Origin: Rhynchopus euleeides
Taxonomy: Eukaryota > Euglenozoa > Diplonemea > Diplonemida > Diplonemidae
Assembly (NCBI GenBank): GCA_963210315.1
Contig: OY723263.1
Coordinates: 434,001 to 498,000 of the forward strand
DNA length: 64,000 nt
Reading direction: 5' to 3'
The notes under the pieces are model-generated. The model saw only the letters and a program-made list of their open reading frames with translations. It did not search any database and was not told the origin of the DNA. A program made the translations under genes and the position numbers. Positions 44,386 to 55,992 of the stretch are shown one piece after another. The stretch's first letter is position 1; every line of letters starts with the position of its first letter.

Positions 44386-46235
44386 GGTGCGCCCAGCAGC
44401 TGGAGGGATGCAAGGCAAGCGGGTTAATTGGGGAGGGTGGGGTGGGTGGACAGACCACTTCACACACGGCCCACTCGGTCTTTGGTTAAAAAACGAGAGA
44501 GAGGGGGCTGAGTGAGGAAGGTAGTTCCTGTGTGGCGGTGGTTTGGGGTGTTCATGGATTCTCTCTCTCCCCCTCCTCCCCCCCCCCCCTTTCTCATCGA
44601 GACAACTCCTTGAGCTTGGACACCCCTCTCCCATCCCACAGCCACCCATGACACAACGTGGTGTGCCGCGCGCAAGTTGCCGAGATGCATGAGAGGGGGG
44701 GCGGTGAGGGGGCGGAGGGAGGGAGGGGGGCGGGTCGGTATCCTGGCCTCAGCTCCACTCAAGACAAAGAACATTAGCCTAGCAAGTCATAACAAGGGGG
44801 AAACCGGCGGGGTTCACTGCATTTTTTCCATCTGGGGGGGGGGGGGGGGGGAGTGGTGGGAGGTGTTGGGGGACATAACGAGGCTATATAGCCCGCCTAC
44901 CTGAAGGCCTTTTGCTGCATTGAAAGGCAGAGAGAAAATAACAGGGCTTCAGAGCGGCTTTGTGTTGTCCCTGAACTAACTCAGTCCAGGCACACGATTC
45001 ACGAGGGAGAATTATCTGTCTCAACAGAGCTCCACCGGCAGTGCAGAACACTGCAACTCCTCTGGGAGCGGGGGGGAAGGGTGTATGTGAGCTGAGCAAC
45101 GTCAGCGGAAAGGGGCGTATCGTTGGTGGGGCGCATGCCCTTGTGTGAGTGTGTGTCGACGACCCAGCTGCCTGGTGTCAGGGCGGTGGGGGCCGTGACA
45201 TGCACATTCGGTAAAACCTGCCAGCTGCACTGTCCTTTCACAGCCTGACTGCGGCTGGCGATGCACAGGAGAGGCCCAGATAAATTCACATCAACAAGCT
45301 CACGCTTTTGGCTTTGCCGTCACAACTTTGGTTAGCGCAGCCAAATACTCTATCAGCCGCATGTGCGAGTCTCACATTGTTTGGGGATAGGTGAGGTGCC
45401 TTTGTCATGCATGAGGGGTGCGGATTTTGGCAATCCAAACCAGCAACGTGTTGCACGAGGGGGGGGGGGTCCAGGCAGCCACCCGAAAGGAGATTAGAAA
45501 CAGCGCCCAGCAATCCCAAAGAAAGTGCCAGGCAATGTGTTGAGAGCAGACATCCGCCGAAGAATGGGCAGAATCATCAAGACAATCATAGAACATAACA
45601 TCTCGACCTGACACAACAAAAGGGTCGTTGCAAGCATAACCCCATTCGTTGTGGCAGGGCAGATGTGGGGGTTCACACCGCTTTTTTTGTGGCGTTTGCG
45701 AAATCAGGCCTCAAAAAACACGGGGTGGAGGTGGGGGGTGTGGGGGGTGGGGTTTTTATTTCTTTGACTTTTGTTTTGCGATCCCACCCAATGTCAGAAT
45801 CAGGGGGATCGGCAATCAATGTCGCGGGGTCCGTTTTTCCCACCACCGAGCGAACTCTTCTGGTGCGAACACCGCACACCACCACCATCCCGAACAAGGA
45901 AACGCACTACCGAGCACGCCCTCTGATGCTGATGCGATCCTCGCTGAACTCTCACTCTCTCAGGAGACACACACGCGACTATCACTTCATCGCAGGGAAG
46001 AGTGGTTACACACGGAGCAACCTGCTCTCGACGGCATGACCACTGCCACACACACCACGACAACAACATCCTCTTTGCGTCGAGGGAACCCCCCTGGTGC
46101 CTCCTCTTCCACACACCCTACAAACGCTGAGACACGCCTTCACTCTCTCACACTCTCTCTCCACCCATCATCCTGCCACCCGACACCTCACACTTGGCGG
46201 CAAAGCCGGCATTCCTCCTCGTCTCCTCCGTGTTG
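44386..46235. other. Gene-free region
   Basis: The region has a C-tract at 44579-44591 and G-tracts at 44836-44852 and 45461-45469. Frames are short and non-conserved. No RNA gene is recognised. Confidence 0.5.
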
Positions 46236-47189
46236 CTACACCTCTGTGAGACACGCTCTCAGCGTCATGGCGAACGGGTGTGCGGTATCACCCCACACCT
46301 GCAGTGCTTTTGTGTAAGCCCGTGAATACCACTGCTGTGCCGACTCCGCCTCCAGGAAGTGCGCGGTGCGCGCCAACCGCTCCATCATCTCCACGGTAAT
46401 ATCGTGCTGATCGCTGAGGGCATGGCTCGACTGCGACCACAGGGCAAAGCCCTCCTGCTGCAGCCTATAGGCCCCGCGGAAGTCCTCCTCACCCCCAGCC
46501 ACGGAGAACCCAAGGGCGTACCTCACATACCCCTCGGTGAACAGGCCCACTCCTGGGGCGTGCTCCGGGAGCGGCTCGTGCTGCAGCTGCCTTGCGATCT
46601 CGAAGAACGGCGCGAAGTCCTCCCGTTTTGTGGTGGGCAGCTTCATGATGTGCCGCGCGCCGTTCCACGCATGCAGGAGGCAGGCACGCACGTACTCCCC
46701 GGTAGGCACGCTGGAGGCCAGGGCAGGCATGGCAGCGCCTGCTGCCAGAGAGGCGCGTTTGCCCAGGCTGGAGGGGAGGTAGCCGCAGGCCCAGTGCTGG
46801 CAGTGTATCGCACGTGCGAGGAGCACCTGCAGGGAGGCCACTTGCAGGTCCACCGTGCGGCGCAGCCCTGCGTCATGCAGGTAGCACCATGTGGTGTGGA
46901 TGCGGTGTGTGTCGGCGACGCGTGCGGCGAGCAGCGTCTCAGCTTCTTTGAAGCGGCGGCTGCGCAGAAGAGCAAGAGCGGCCGCGCTGCACCACGCCAG
47001 CGCGGCGCGCCATGCGGAGGCGAAGGCGGCAGGGGACAGGGCGGGGAGGCTGTGGGGCTGGGGTGGCGGCGTCGGGCGGCGCGGCAGCGGGGTGGCGCCG
47101 CTCCAGGCCTCCCAGGCAGCGGCCTCGAGAAGGGCGATTTCCTCCCAGCTCAGCCACGACAGGATGCAGCCCCAGACGTCAGCCTGCAT
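46236..47189 (-). CDS. F-box-like and TPR-like protein
   Basis: This intronless frame encodes 317 residues. The first about 30 residues (DVWGCILSWLSWEEIALLEAAAWEAW) follow the F-box hydrophobic pattern. The rest is almost entirely alpha-helical. The C-terminal 70 residues (VEMMERLARTAHFLEAESAQ, then SRAYTKALQVWGDTAHPFAM) fit TPR/kinesin-light-chain-type repeats with the G..HP turn. An F-box protein would recruit substrates to an SCF ubiquitin ligase, but the F-box match is weak and no function is claimed. A MYND/SET-type C-terminal helical domain is an alternative. The start was chosen at the ATG at 47189; upstream sequence is intron-like and C-rich. Confidence 0.65.
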   Translation of the reverse strand: MQADVWGCILSWLSWEEIALLEAAAWEAWSGATPLPRRPTPPPQPHSLPALSPAAFASAWRAALAWCSAAALALLRSRRFKEAETLLAARVADTHRIHTTWCYLHDAGLRRTVDLQVASLQVLLARAIHCQHWACGYLPSSLGKRASLAAGAAMPALASSVPTGEYVRACLLHAWNGARHIMKLPTTKREDFAPFFEIARQLQHEPLPEHAPGVGLFTEGYVRYALGFSVAGGEEDFRGAYRLQQEGFALWSQSSHALSDQHDITVEMMERLARTAHFLEAESAQQWYSRAYTKALQVWGDTAHPFAMTLRACLTEV

Positions 47190-48013
47190 CACGTGGCACC
47201 GGCCTGGTAGAGGGTGTGGTGGTGAGCTGATTAATGTACAGAATATACACAGCTGTTTGGCGTGGTTCTGCAAAGAGAGCGGAAGTAGGGTTGATCTCCC
47301 GTTGTAATCGGGTCGTCAGGTTGTATCGGGGGTGTTGCAAAGAGTAGGGGTGGTGGGGGGTGGGATGGAGGGATTTTGATTTGCAGTCATTTTCTTCTGC
47401 CGGTTGTGTTGTTTCTGTTCTGAGGGGGGTGGGGGGGGGGGGGGGGGGCGAGATTCGAAATATACGGCACACGTGTTCCATTTTGCTGTTGGAATTTTGT
47501 GCATCCCCCACCGGACGGGGGGCAGGGGGCTGTTATCATACACCTTTCCTCCACCGCGCAACAAGGTGTGTGCATGTGCCCCAAAAGACACCCAACCACC
47601 TTGTGACACTTCGCAGACATCAAGACTGCCACCCCAACCCACCTCCCGACCCCATGATCGGCCCACATTCGAGTGGTCTGTGCATTTAGAAACGCAGGGT
47701 TAGATGAAAGGGGACAACACCGTGCTTTGAGGCAAGAGCTGGCAACCGCCGTGGTAACACCAGCCATGGCGGAACTACTCAGCAGAGGCTAGACGGCACG
47801 TGTCCTGGGCCGAGGAAACCTGCCCCTTTTTGTGAGGGAGCAACGGGTGGTGGTGGGTACTGCAGGCCCGGGGGAATGACGGTTCTCTCGCACGCCACAA
47901 CCAACCCTGGCGTGGGATGGGACTTTGCAACAACCGACAGAGGCTCCCGAAGGACGAAGGCGATGCAGAATGGCCCGGAAAACCACACCACACCACATCC
48001 CACTCCACCCCGA
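47190..48013. other. Gene-free region between the F-box-like gene and Dim1
   Basis: The region holds a long G-tract (47429-47449) and no recognisable coding sequence. Confidence 0.5.
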
Positions 48014-48679
48014 TCAGTACTTGTGCTTTGTAGAGTAATCCTTCGGGGACTGCACCAGACCCCTCCCCTTCCGCGCGCCGCGGTACACCGTCTCCACGAT
48101 GTCGATGAACTCCTGCTTATCGCTCAGCGCCCAGTTGATCTTGTTGTTGTTGCCCGTCCCCAGGTCAACCATGATGTGCTTGTTGCGGAAGAAGAACATG
48201 AGTGTCACGCGGTCGACGAGCTCATACATCTCGTTGAAATCCGGCACCTGCGGGGGAGGTGATGTGGCATGGGAGAAGGTGCGCAACCAAAACACTGCCT
48301 GGGAGATGGGGGATGGATTGATTTTCAGTTCTTCCAAATCTTCATAGAGTAGTGTAGCCACAGCTCCTCAGAGCTGCCACAATGCAAGGTGTGGAGGGCT
48401 TTTTGACAAACGTCGCCAGTGCGAACACCTCGGGCAGGACACACAGCCTCGTTGCTGTGTGGGAGGTGGTGGTGGGGTGCATACCTCAGTGATATCCACA
48501 ACGTATATCGCCGCCATGTTGCGCAGCTTCTCGGCTGTGCTCGCCAGCATGTGGTCCACCACCATGCACTCCTCATCCCAATCGTGGCCGAATCGCATCA
48601 CCACCACACGCTCCTCCTCAAGCACAATCGCCTGGTCCACCGCCCATCCCGAGTTCAGGTGGGTCAGCAAATAAGACAT
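48014..48679 (-). CDS. DIM1: U5 snRNP 15 kDa protein Dim1/TXNL4A (two exons)
   Basis: Exons are 48485-48679 and 48014-48247, joined at phase 0 across a 237-bp intron (GTATG donor, CAG acceptor). The product has 142 residues, exactly the family length. The sequence follows the family closely: MSYLLTHLNSGW at the start, VVVMRFGHDWDEEC, VDITEVPDFNEMYEL, TLMFFFRNKHIMVDLGTGNN and a terminal SPKDYSTKHKY. Dim1 has a thioredoxin fold without redox activity and is an essential part of the U4/U6.U5 tri-snRNP during spliceosome assembly, in the nucleus. The intron holds a 30-bp palindromic repeat (48351-48386) also found at 17118-17150. Confidence 0.96.
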
Positions 48680-51600
48680 TGTCTCGCCCTGTTGCCCGTT
48701 TGCCTGTTGAGAGTTGAGTGCAAACAATGGAGTCTCTGGGGCTCAGCAACCCTTGTGGGATAAACCTCCCAGCAGCAGATCCCGTGCCTTTGTGTGTGCC
48801 CTGTTCCCCCCTCAAGAGACGCGAAGGAGAGAAGCGGCTTGATGTGAGGTGGACCAAAAGGTCAGCTCTGCAGAGGCGGATGTGTGGTGTGGCGGTGTGT
48901 GGGTGGAGGGTATCATCGGAGTTTGCTCGGTGCCACTACACAATACCATCAGTGCCCCCGCTGGGTCGTGAAGTGACAGCAAAATGAAACAAACGAAGTA
49001 CCGCCGAAAGTTGTCTTGTTGGAACGACCAACCAAACCCCACAACAAAAAATGACTAACGTGGGGGTGCGGTGGAGATGCAGAGTGCAGATCACAGATGG
49101 GGTAAGGCAGTTGGCGCCTTCGCTCAGAAATGCAGAAGAGACGAGAACAAGGCGATGTCGGTTGCAAAGTGGCACAGTCTGACACAACGGCCGTGGGGGT
49201 GCGGGTGGAAAGGAGGGACGGTGAGGGAGAGCAGCTGCACTTCTCTGTCGTGATGATTCGGTATGGGATTTTTTCACGCAGGGTTTGATTGCTATGGGAT
49301 GGATGGGGTCGACGGTGGGTGGGGTGGGGTGGGAGAGGGCTTTTTTGGAAAAGGGCCGACAGGTTAAGAAGAGGCAGATAAAAAAATCACACATGCACAC
49401 ACGCACACACACGCGCACTGGGGTAACCCCGTGCCCAAGCTGCATCAGCATGCCGCACAGGGCCTGCTCGCGGTTCTCTTCTGCGCCCGGGAGGCAAATG
49501 CACTCTCTTCTTCTTGAAATATGCGATGCATGACACATCGTCGTCAACCTCAGACCCATGCAAGGTGTGCGCACTGTGAGTATGCACGCCTCACGGAATC
49601 ACACGCCGGACACATCACTAACGAAGGCTAAGGTCTGGAACACGGTGCCGTTCGTCACAGGAAAGGTGAGCGGCCCTGCTACAGAGCCTTCAGTATTGAC
49701 GGCGCAGAGAATCTGGCCTTTGAGCTGTCCGTTGCCTGTCGGTGCGGTGATGTCCCAAACGTGCGGAAGACAGAACGAAGGTTGACGCGCACGTTGCGAA
49801 TAGTTGTAGCTAGGACGGCGACTTTGTGGGGCTCGCTCCCAGACGCAGAAGTCCGAGAAAGGCCATTGTGTGGCATGCTGCACAGGTTGACCCTTATTGC
49901 CACATTATACTGCCGCCATGCTGTATTGTTTGCTGTGTTTGTGTGTGCAATGCAGCGAGCCGCGCACTTGCCCACTAAATGAGGACAAGGCCAGCCTTGC
50001 TGTTTTGTTCATTCAATTTTCTTCGCTTCTGCGCTGGTTCATGGTGTACATGAGTGAACATGCGCTTCTAACAGTCTTTCAGGCTCAGTATCCTGATGGG
50101 GACACATCGAGCCCGTGAAAGGGTTTGGCCAATTGCGCCCGTGCTCCTCGAAATGGTGTCCCTGTGAGGGGCTGCCATTTTCATCTTCGTCTGGCTGCAC
50201 GGCGGAATTGGCATTTCACGGCCCATCGACAGGTCCATGATTTCTTGTTCAGAGCGGTGTTGAGGCGGAGCTAAGAGCAGACCCCCTCACGGGCGAGCTC
50301 TTCGCACCGATGGGGCGTCCTGACCCCTCGGGATGTTCCACGGAGTTGCTGTGTCGTTCGGGACAGCGTGGGAATTCACGCTGCCAGCATGCAAAAACAA
50401 CTCCACAACCCACCAAAGCAGGACCCCGAAGAAATACTTCCACAAATGTGGTCGTCCCGAAAGAAAACATGTGTGCTTGCACTGGCCCATCAACGGATGT
50501 GGAGGTCGTCAATCCAGTTGCTGTTCCGTCAACACTGAATAGTGGTGTGGGGAAGGAAGCACATCACGGAGTTTCTTGAGGAGAAAGTGGTGGGGGACGC
50601 CTGCCAAAGAGCCAAAAAAAATAACCGAAATATCAGACGTTCTTCATCCACCCCCTCTCTTAATACATGACGTATTGCAGTTTGGGAACGCGAGAACCGG
50701 AACCGCTCCCCTCACTGAACAGCAAACTGGCATTAATGGCATCACCCATTTGTCAGTTTTGCCTGCGTAACCCTAAGGGAATGAATGGCGGGTCATCTCC
50801 CCTGACCCGCCCAACACACCTATTCCCTGCTGGCTCAAACCCACTGTGTTCGCGACCTGGCTGCCTCCTGCCGCGCCGATCCCTCGGGCTTACTAGGGAA
50901 GGCCCAAAGAAGACACATCGATGCCCAGCCTGTAATGGGGGTGTCATGAGTCAAACCGACCACAACAGCGGCAGCCAGGTCGCAACAGCTCCCAGTGGGC
51001 TAAACGGTTGGAAGAAGAAGAGGGGGTGGTGGTGGTGGGGGGGGGAGGCGAGTGAGTGAGGGGGTGAGCTGGAGTGGGGATTGCGTCGGGAATGGGTGGA
51101 TGAGGGGAGAAGGGGGTCAGGTTGTCGAGAGTGTGAAGGTCCTCTGGGGGGGGGGGGGGGGGGCAATGTGACTGACCTGGCAAACTAAGTGTGCAGGGCA
51201 TGGTGAATCGGATCCAAAGGGGCCAGACAGGGGGCAGGGGGACACGGCGACATTTGCGATGCCCGGATTCACACGTGACGGAACAAAATGGGGCCCACAC
51301 CCTCCTCTGTCCAGCAACTGGAAAAAAAAGGGGTACAGTTCCGAACTGCTGTTTTGTTGCGGGCTTGGCTGAGCCACAGACAGACTCGCCAGCTCCCCGC
51401 CTCCATGCCTCGTTCCAAATATTGGTCTTTTCTTTGATCGCACGCGTTGTGCCTCAACTGCTGCTGGCAGTGGATTGCATGCCCCACCCCATCTTGTTCC
51501 ACAACATGTCTTCAGGGCATACTAAGATCGCCGCGGTGATAGGTTTGGTGAATTTTCATTGGGAGGGGGCGGGGGGGGGAGTGGGAAAGGGGGGGGGGGG

Positions 51601-52831
51601 GTGACGTTTGGCTTATTAAACGACTCAAAAATGAATCCCCTGTGGCTTGGAAGATGCACACCTCTCATGGCCCCGTTCAGGTTAACTACCACTCGTGAAA
51701 TGGGTGGGGGGGGGGCAAACAAGACCACGCCAACGCTTCAGCAATATCGGGGGGGGGGGGGGAGGGGGAGTGCGTGATGTGCGGCGTCAGCTACTATTAT
51801 TATGGGGGGGGGGGAAGAAACAAACTGCAAATTCTACTGATCCACACGATGGCCTCTGTGATACCGTCGGTTGCATTGACCGATTCCACCCCCATATTAT
51901 GAACGCTTTCAACGTTTTTTTTGAACAATTTTTTTTGCTGGTTGCTCGAAGCAGCCCCCTCCTCCTGCAGAGAGACGCCGCTGTTCTGGCTTTTTCTCGG
52001 GACAAAAAAACATCAATAAATTTAATCCGGTCGGTGCGGGATACCGGCAGATGCTCCCCTCTCCCCGCCCCCAAGTGGACTCAAACACCACTACTTCTTC
52101 CCCTGATTTCATTGCGAGAAGCAACTGGTGGGAAACATGATTCTCCATCGTCGTTCTCAGTATTGGCTTTCGTCTCCCAAGGCCATACATCGGCAGGAGC
52201 GCACAACAAACGCAACGTTTGCACAATCATGGGTTCCCGCCCACCCCCGGCAAACATGTCTGTGCCCGTTGTGCGGATGCCCCAACCAGACACCAAGAAG
52301 CACGCTCAACCTCGGTGGTGGAAGGGGTACGGGGGGCAGTTATCTCTCAATCGAAGCACATCCGGGGATGATGCCTGTGTGTGTGGTGGCGCTCCGACCC
52401 GCTCAGTGGATAATCACAGACTGAGTGGGTGACAGAGTGCGAACAGAGGTGCAAAGTAGGATAAAAGTAAAGAGTGATGAGAAACGTGATGGCATGAGAT
52501 GTTCTGTGTTTCCTGTTCGCCGTCACATTTCTCGTGGTGGACGGTTCAGTGGAGGGGCGGCGCCACCCCGTGATATGTCCAGCTCGTGGGAAACAAATAA
52601 ACTGCGGGTCCCTCGAAGAGAGAGTCCTTCAGCCGCGGTTCACAACACAAACCAACGCCTCGTGTGGGTCGCATCGCTCACACCGCCGGGGTTGTTGTGG
52701 CGCACCACAGGGTTCGAGGAGGCACTGGGGCCACAGGCGGACACAAGGTGGCAGGGAGGGGTGCAAGCTGGGCCCAGGCATTGAGGGGGCCCTCTGCGTG
52801 GTGTGCAGGGAGCAGGGCAGTGCCGTGGTGT
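48680..52831. other. 4.1 kb gene-poor region
   Basis: G-tracts occur at 51148-51164, 51569-51601, 51706-51716, 51751-51766 and 51802-51813. The stretch 49599-49760 on the minus strand is protein-like but unrecognised. No RNA gene is seen. Confidence 0.45.
49599..49883 (-). other. Weak candidate coding frame, unrecognised
   Basis: The C-terminal half of this 94-codon frame (WDITAPTGNGQLKGQILCAV, then GPLTFPVTNGTVFQTLAFV) has beta-rich protein-like composition and ends in a stop at 49599. The N-terminal half is random-looking. It may be an exon or remnant of an unidentified gene. Confidence 0.2.
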
Positions 52832-53410
52832 CTACTTCTGGGCGGCGTCGGCCTCCTTGGCCTCCTCGGCCTCGGAGCGGCGCTCCCACTCCTCGGAGGC
52901 TGCCTCGTCCATGTGGAGCTCCTTCTTCTCCAGGGCGGCCAGCTGGTTGGCGATATCGGAGTGCTCCTCCTTGCACACGAAGGCGCACATCACAAGGCAC
53001 CCACCGAAGAGGATGGCAAGCGCGATCGTGGCAATGATACCACCGTCCGTGATGGAGTCCTCCTCCTTGTCGTCGTCCTTCTTCACGTACATGCGGTGGA
53101 CGCTGCCCTCGTCCTCCGTCGTCTGGTCGTTCCACGCCATCGTCTTCGACCCGCCGTTGTACGTCCCCACAGCGCTCAGCTTGTAGATCTGGCACAGGTT
53201 CAGGTCCGAGTTGAAGTACACCGCGTGCTTGTTGGGGGACGGGAATGCCTCCACCACCTTGAAGCACTCGTCCTCGCTCGTCGCCTTCCCCTCGTACTGC
53301 GTCGCCAAGCGGGTAGACACGTAACGTACCGACGCCATCTCCTTCCAGTTCAGGTAGTCGATCGCAGACACCGTCGACGCCATCATCAGCATGCAGGCAA
53401 TGCGCATCAT
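52832..53410 (-). CDS. Single-pass type I membrane protein, copy A
   Basis: This intronless frame encodes 192 residues. Residues 1-16 are a signal peptide (cut after VSA). The ectodomain (17-120) has only two cysteines after the signal (C49, C73) in a spacing reminiscent of PAN/Apple-like folds (ECFKVVEAF, HAVYFNSDLNLCQIY). Residues about 123-145 (GGIIATIALAILFGGCLVMC) are the transmembrane helix. The cytosolic tail is charged and helical. The DNA is about 99 percent identical to the copy at 55993-56571, differing in about seven bases and two residues (Y76H, A187V). Function unknown; it looks like a surface protein. Confidence 0.85.
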   Translation of the reverse strand: MMRIACMLMMASTVSAIDYLNWKEMASVRYVSTRLATQYEGKATSEDECFKVVEAFPSPNKHAVYFNSDLNLCQIYKLSAVGTYNGGSKTMAWNDQTTEDEGSVHRMYVKKDDDKEEDSITDGGIIATIALAILFGGCLVMCAFVCKEEHSDIANQLAALEKKELHMDEAASEEWERRSEAEEAKEADAAQK

Positions 53411-55992
53411 TTTGCTTGTGGTGATGTGAACACGGTGGAATCAACTGTTGTGTTGGAACTGTGTGGCGTGTGCATGATATTCGGGCGCAAATAACCGGCA
53501 CTGGAGAGGCAACCCAGATCATTGCAAACAACTGAGAACACAGCCCCATCGTTGTTTTGGTGTCTTCTGGTTCATCTTCGACATAACTCTCTGGTGCGCT
53601 GTGCGATCAGACAGTGGGCATCGACATGCATCGCGCTCTTCCCGGGTGGATGAATGTTTGCCGCAGCAGCACTCACCCGCAACCCAGCAGGCAGCGATGA
53701 TGAACTTGCTCTTTCGGTGTCAACCACACAGCCACCCTTGTTGATGGCTCCCCCTTCTTAAAAACAACATGATGTAGCTTGGCAGCAGTCGCACAGGCGG
53801 GCTGCTTCGTTCGTTCAACCGGGCAGCCCGCCTGTCTCCTGCAGATCACCACCCTCCCTCCCTCCCTCCCTCCCGCAGCAATGCAGCGTTGCTTCCCCCG
53901 AGGCAGGGAATTGCATGCCTCGGAAAATCCCTGTTCGTCGTGCCAATTCTTATTGGCATGCTGTGCATTGGCTCCTGCCAAACCTGAGAGTGCGGGGAGT
54001 GTGCAATCCAGCACCAACATCCCGGAAAAAAATGCTTATTTTGCTATTCTTGTTCAGCGACCAGAATCTGACGCGTTCAGGACGTCATTAGCTCCGGCAC
54101 ACTTGGAGGGGGAGGAGAGAGAAGAGAACGTTGTTGATTCCACCAGGGCTCGACTGACATCGCGTGGGAGGTTTTTTTTATCGAGACTTGACCCATCGAT
54201 TCTTTTGAATACAATGCCAGGTCAGAGCCAGAGCCCCAGTCCGGGGTGGCTTACAAGCTCACGCATTTCCGATGAAGTGGGTTGGCAGTGTTAATTCGCG
54301 ATCGGGCAACAAACAGAAGTCCACAAAAGACCGCTGCATGGGGACCTGACACGATATATACTCTCGATGAAGTGCATATCCTGGACGACGCTCCCCTGGG
54401 AGGCCGTGATCCGGAACGAACAAGATGCCGCAGACGGCTTGGCTTTCCCCTGGCATGGGCATATATCACCAGCGAGCTGAGACATGGCTGATCCACCTTT
54501 CTGCTGAACATAAGCAAGAGCCCTGCGCAAATTATTTTTTCCCGGAGGGGGTTGTTCTACCCGCCAAATTTTGCCAAAGCTGCCCCATCCTCGTTGTTGC
54601 AGTTGGAGACGCAGTACCCCTGCCGGGAAGGACCTCCCAGCAGGACAAGTGGTGCGGGATCCGACATATCCCGGAAAACAAACAGTTCTCAGGGCAGGAG
54701 AGGGAAGGTGGGTCTAGTCACCACAGCCTGTTTGGCTGGGGGGCCAGAAAGGTGGACTGGGAAGTGGGGAAGGTGGTGGGACGGTGCGGGGGCAGGGGAG
54801 GAGGAGGGAACAAAGGGGGGAACACGGAAAAGGAAGAAAATGAAAATATAAAGGTAAGAAAGAAGCACGTGAAACAGCGAGTTTGTCTTATATGTTTCCT
54901 TCGAGAGGGTGCTTACGTTATCCCGGGTGGTTGGTTGGAGTTGAGCGGGGGGTAGGGGAAGCACTCTGGGTGGCAACACGCACAATGTGCTCAAGGTGCC
55001 CCTACCCGCTTATGGGGATGCACAACGTTCGGAACCTTCGGACATCTCAGGATTCCCCCCAAGCCAGAAAGACAGGGGAAACCACCGGGAAAGCCGGGCA
55101 GAACCGGAACTGTGGACAAACCTCATTTGAAAAAAAAGATCGAATTTATTTATTTTTTTGCTCGCAAGAGATTGGACCAATCATCAGTTGACTCGTTGTC
55201 GTGGGAACAGATCATCACTCATGGCTTTACACAGAATCGTATGTCGTGTTCGATAGGAATTTTTTTGTGAGGGGGCCAAGGCAGAAGGGATTCATGGCCT
55301 TGCAGTACCTGACACTGCCTTTCCGTTGCCCATGCAGAGAAAGACGGAATCGATGCATGGACATATTGCCACAGTCAGACGCCTGATATAAATATCGTGA
55401 CGTGCCAATTTATTGACGTTCACAGCCCCTCAAACAACAGAAGTGGCACGAGCGTCGTAGCAGGAAAATGTCAATGATACATACTGGGAATCTCGCTTCC
55501 CGCAACCTTCCCTCATGAGCTGGTTGGTGGACATATTTGAAGCTCTTCGAAGAAGGGCGCTTCAAGGGAGCCAGCCACGGGAGTAAACTAGAGAGGGGGA
55601 AATCATAGCTGACTCGGTCCTCTTGCATGCAAGCGTCGCCGATTTAATCGGTGTCCTCGGTGGTGACGGCGGCCCCCCGACGCGTTTCGCACAGCATTGT
55701 GCGTGCGTGTGTGGCGAGAAGGGGCGTGGGCACTTCATCAACTTTGAGTCAGCTTATCATCTAACAGAAAGGGGCGGGGGTGCAATGGCTGGTCAGAAAG
55801 GATATTGATAAACATCGTTAGCCCCAGAGGAACCCTGAGGCGGAAAAGACGACGAGTGGCACATCACAGGGCGACGCTGTGTGCATGGCCTGGGCTGTTC
55901 CTCGTATGATGTGCAGGCAATGACGACGGCCTGTATGGTGTCGTCCTCGTCGCCACACCGCGAGGCGAGTTATGCAGATATGGTGACGGTGT
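53411..55992. other. 2.6 kb gene-free spacer between the paralogues
   Basis: The spacer is unrelated to the sequence flanking the second copy. A CCCT tetranucleotide run lies at 53848-53873 and a G-rich patch at 54780-54830. No gene is supported. Confidence 0.5.

Noticed and set aside
48936-49574. 212-codon minus-strand ORF upstream of Dim1
   Set aside because: It is mostly Pro/Cys/Val low-complexity from a CA-repeat context, without splice-supported boundaries.
52629-53549. 306-codon minus-strand ORF in another frame
   Set aside because: It is an alternative frame of the membrane-protein gene, Arg/Gly/Asp-rich with no signal or domain. The same happens at 55970-56755.
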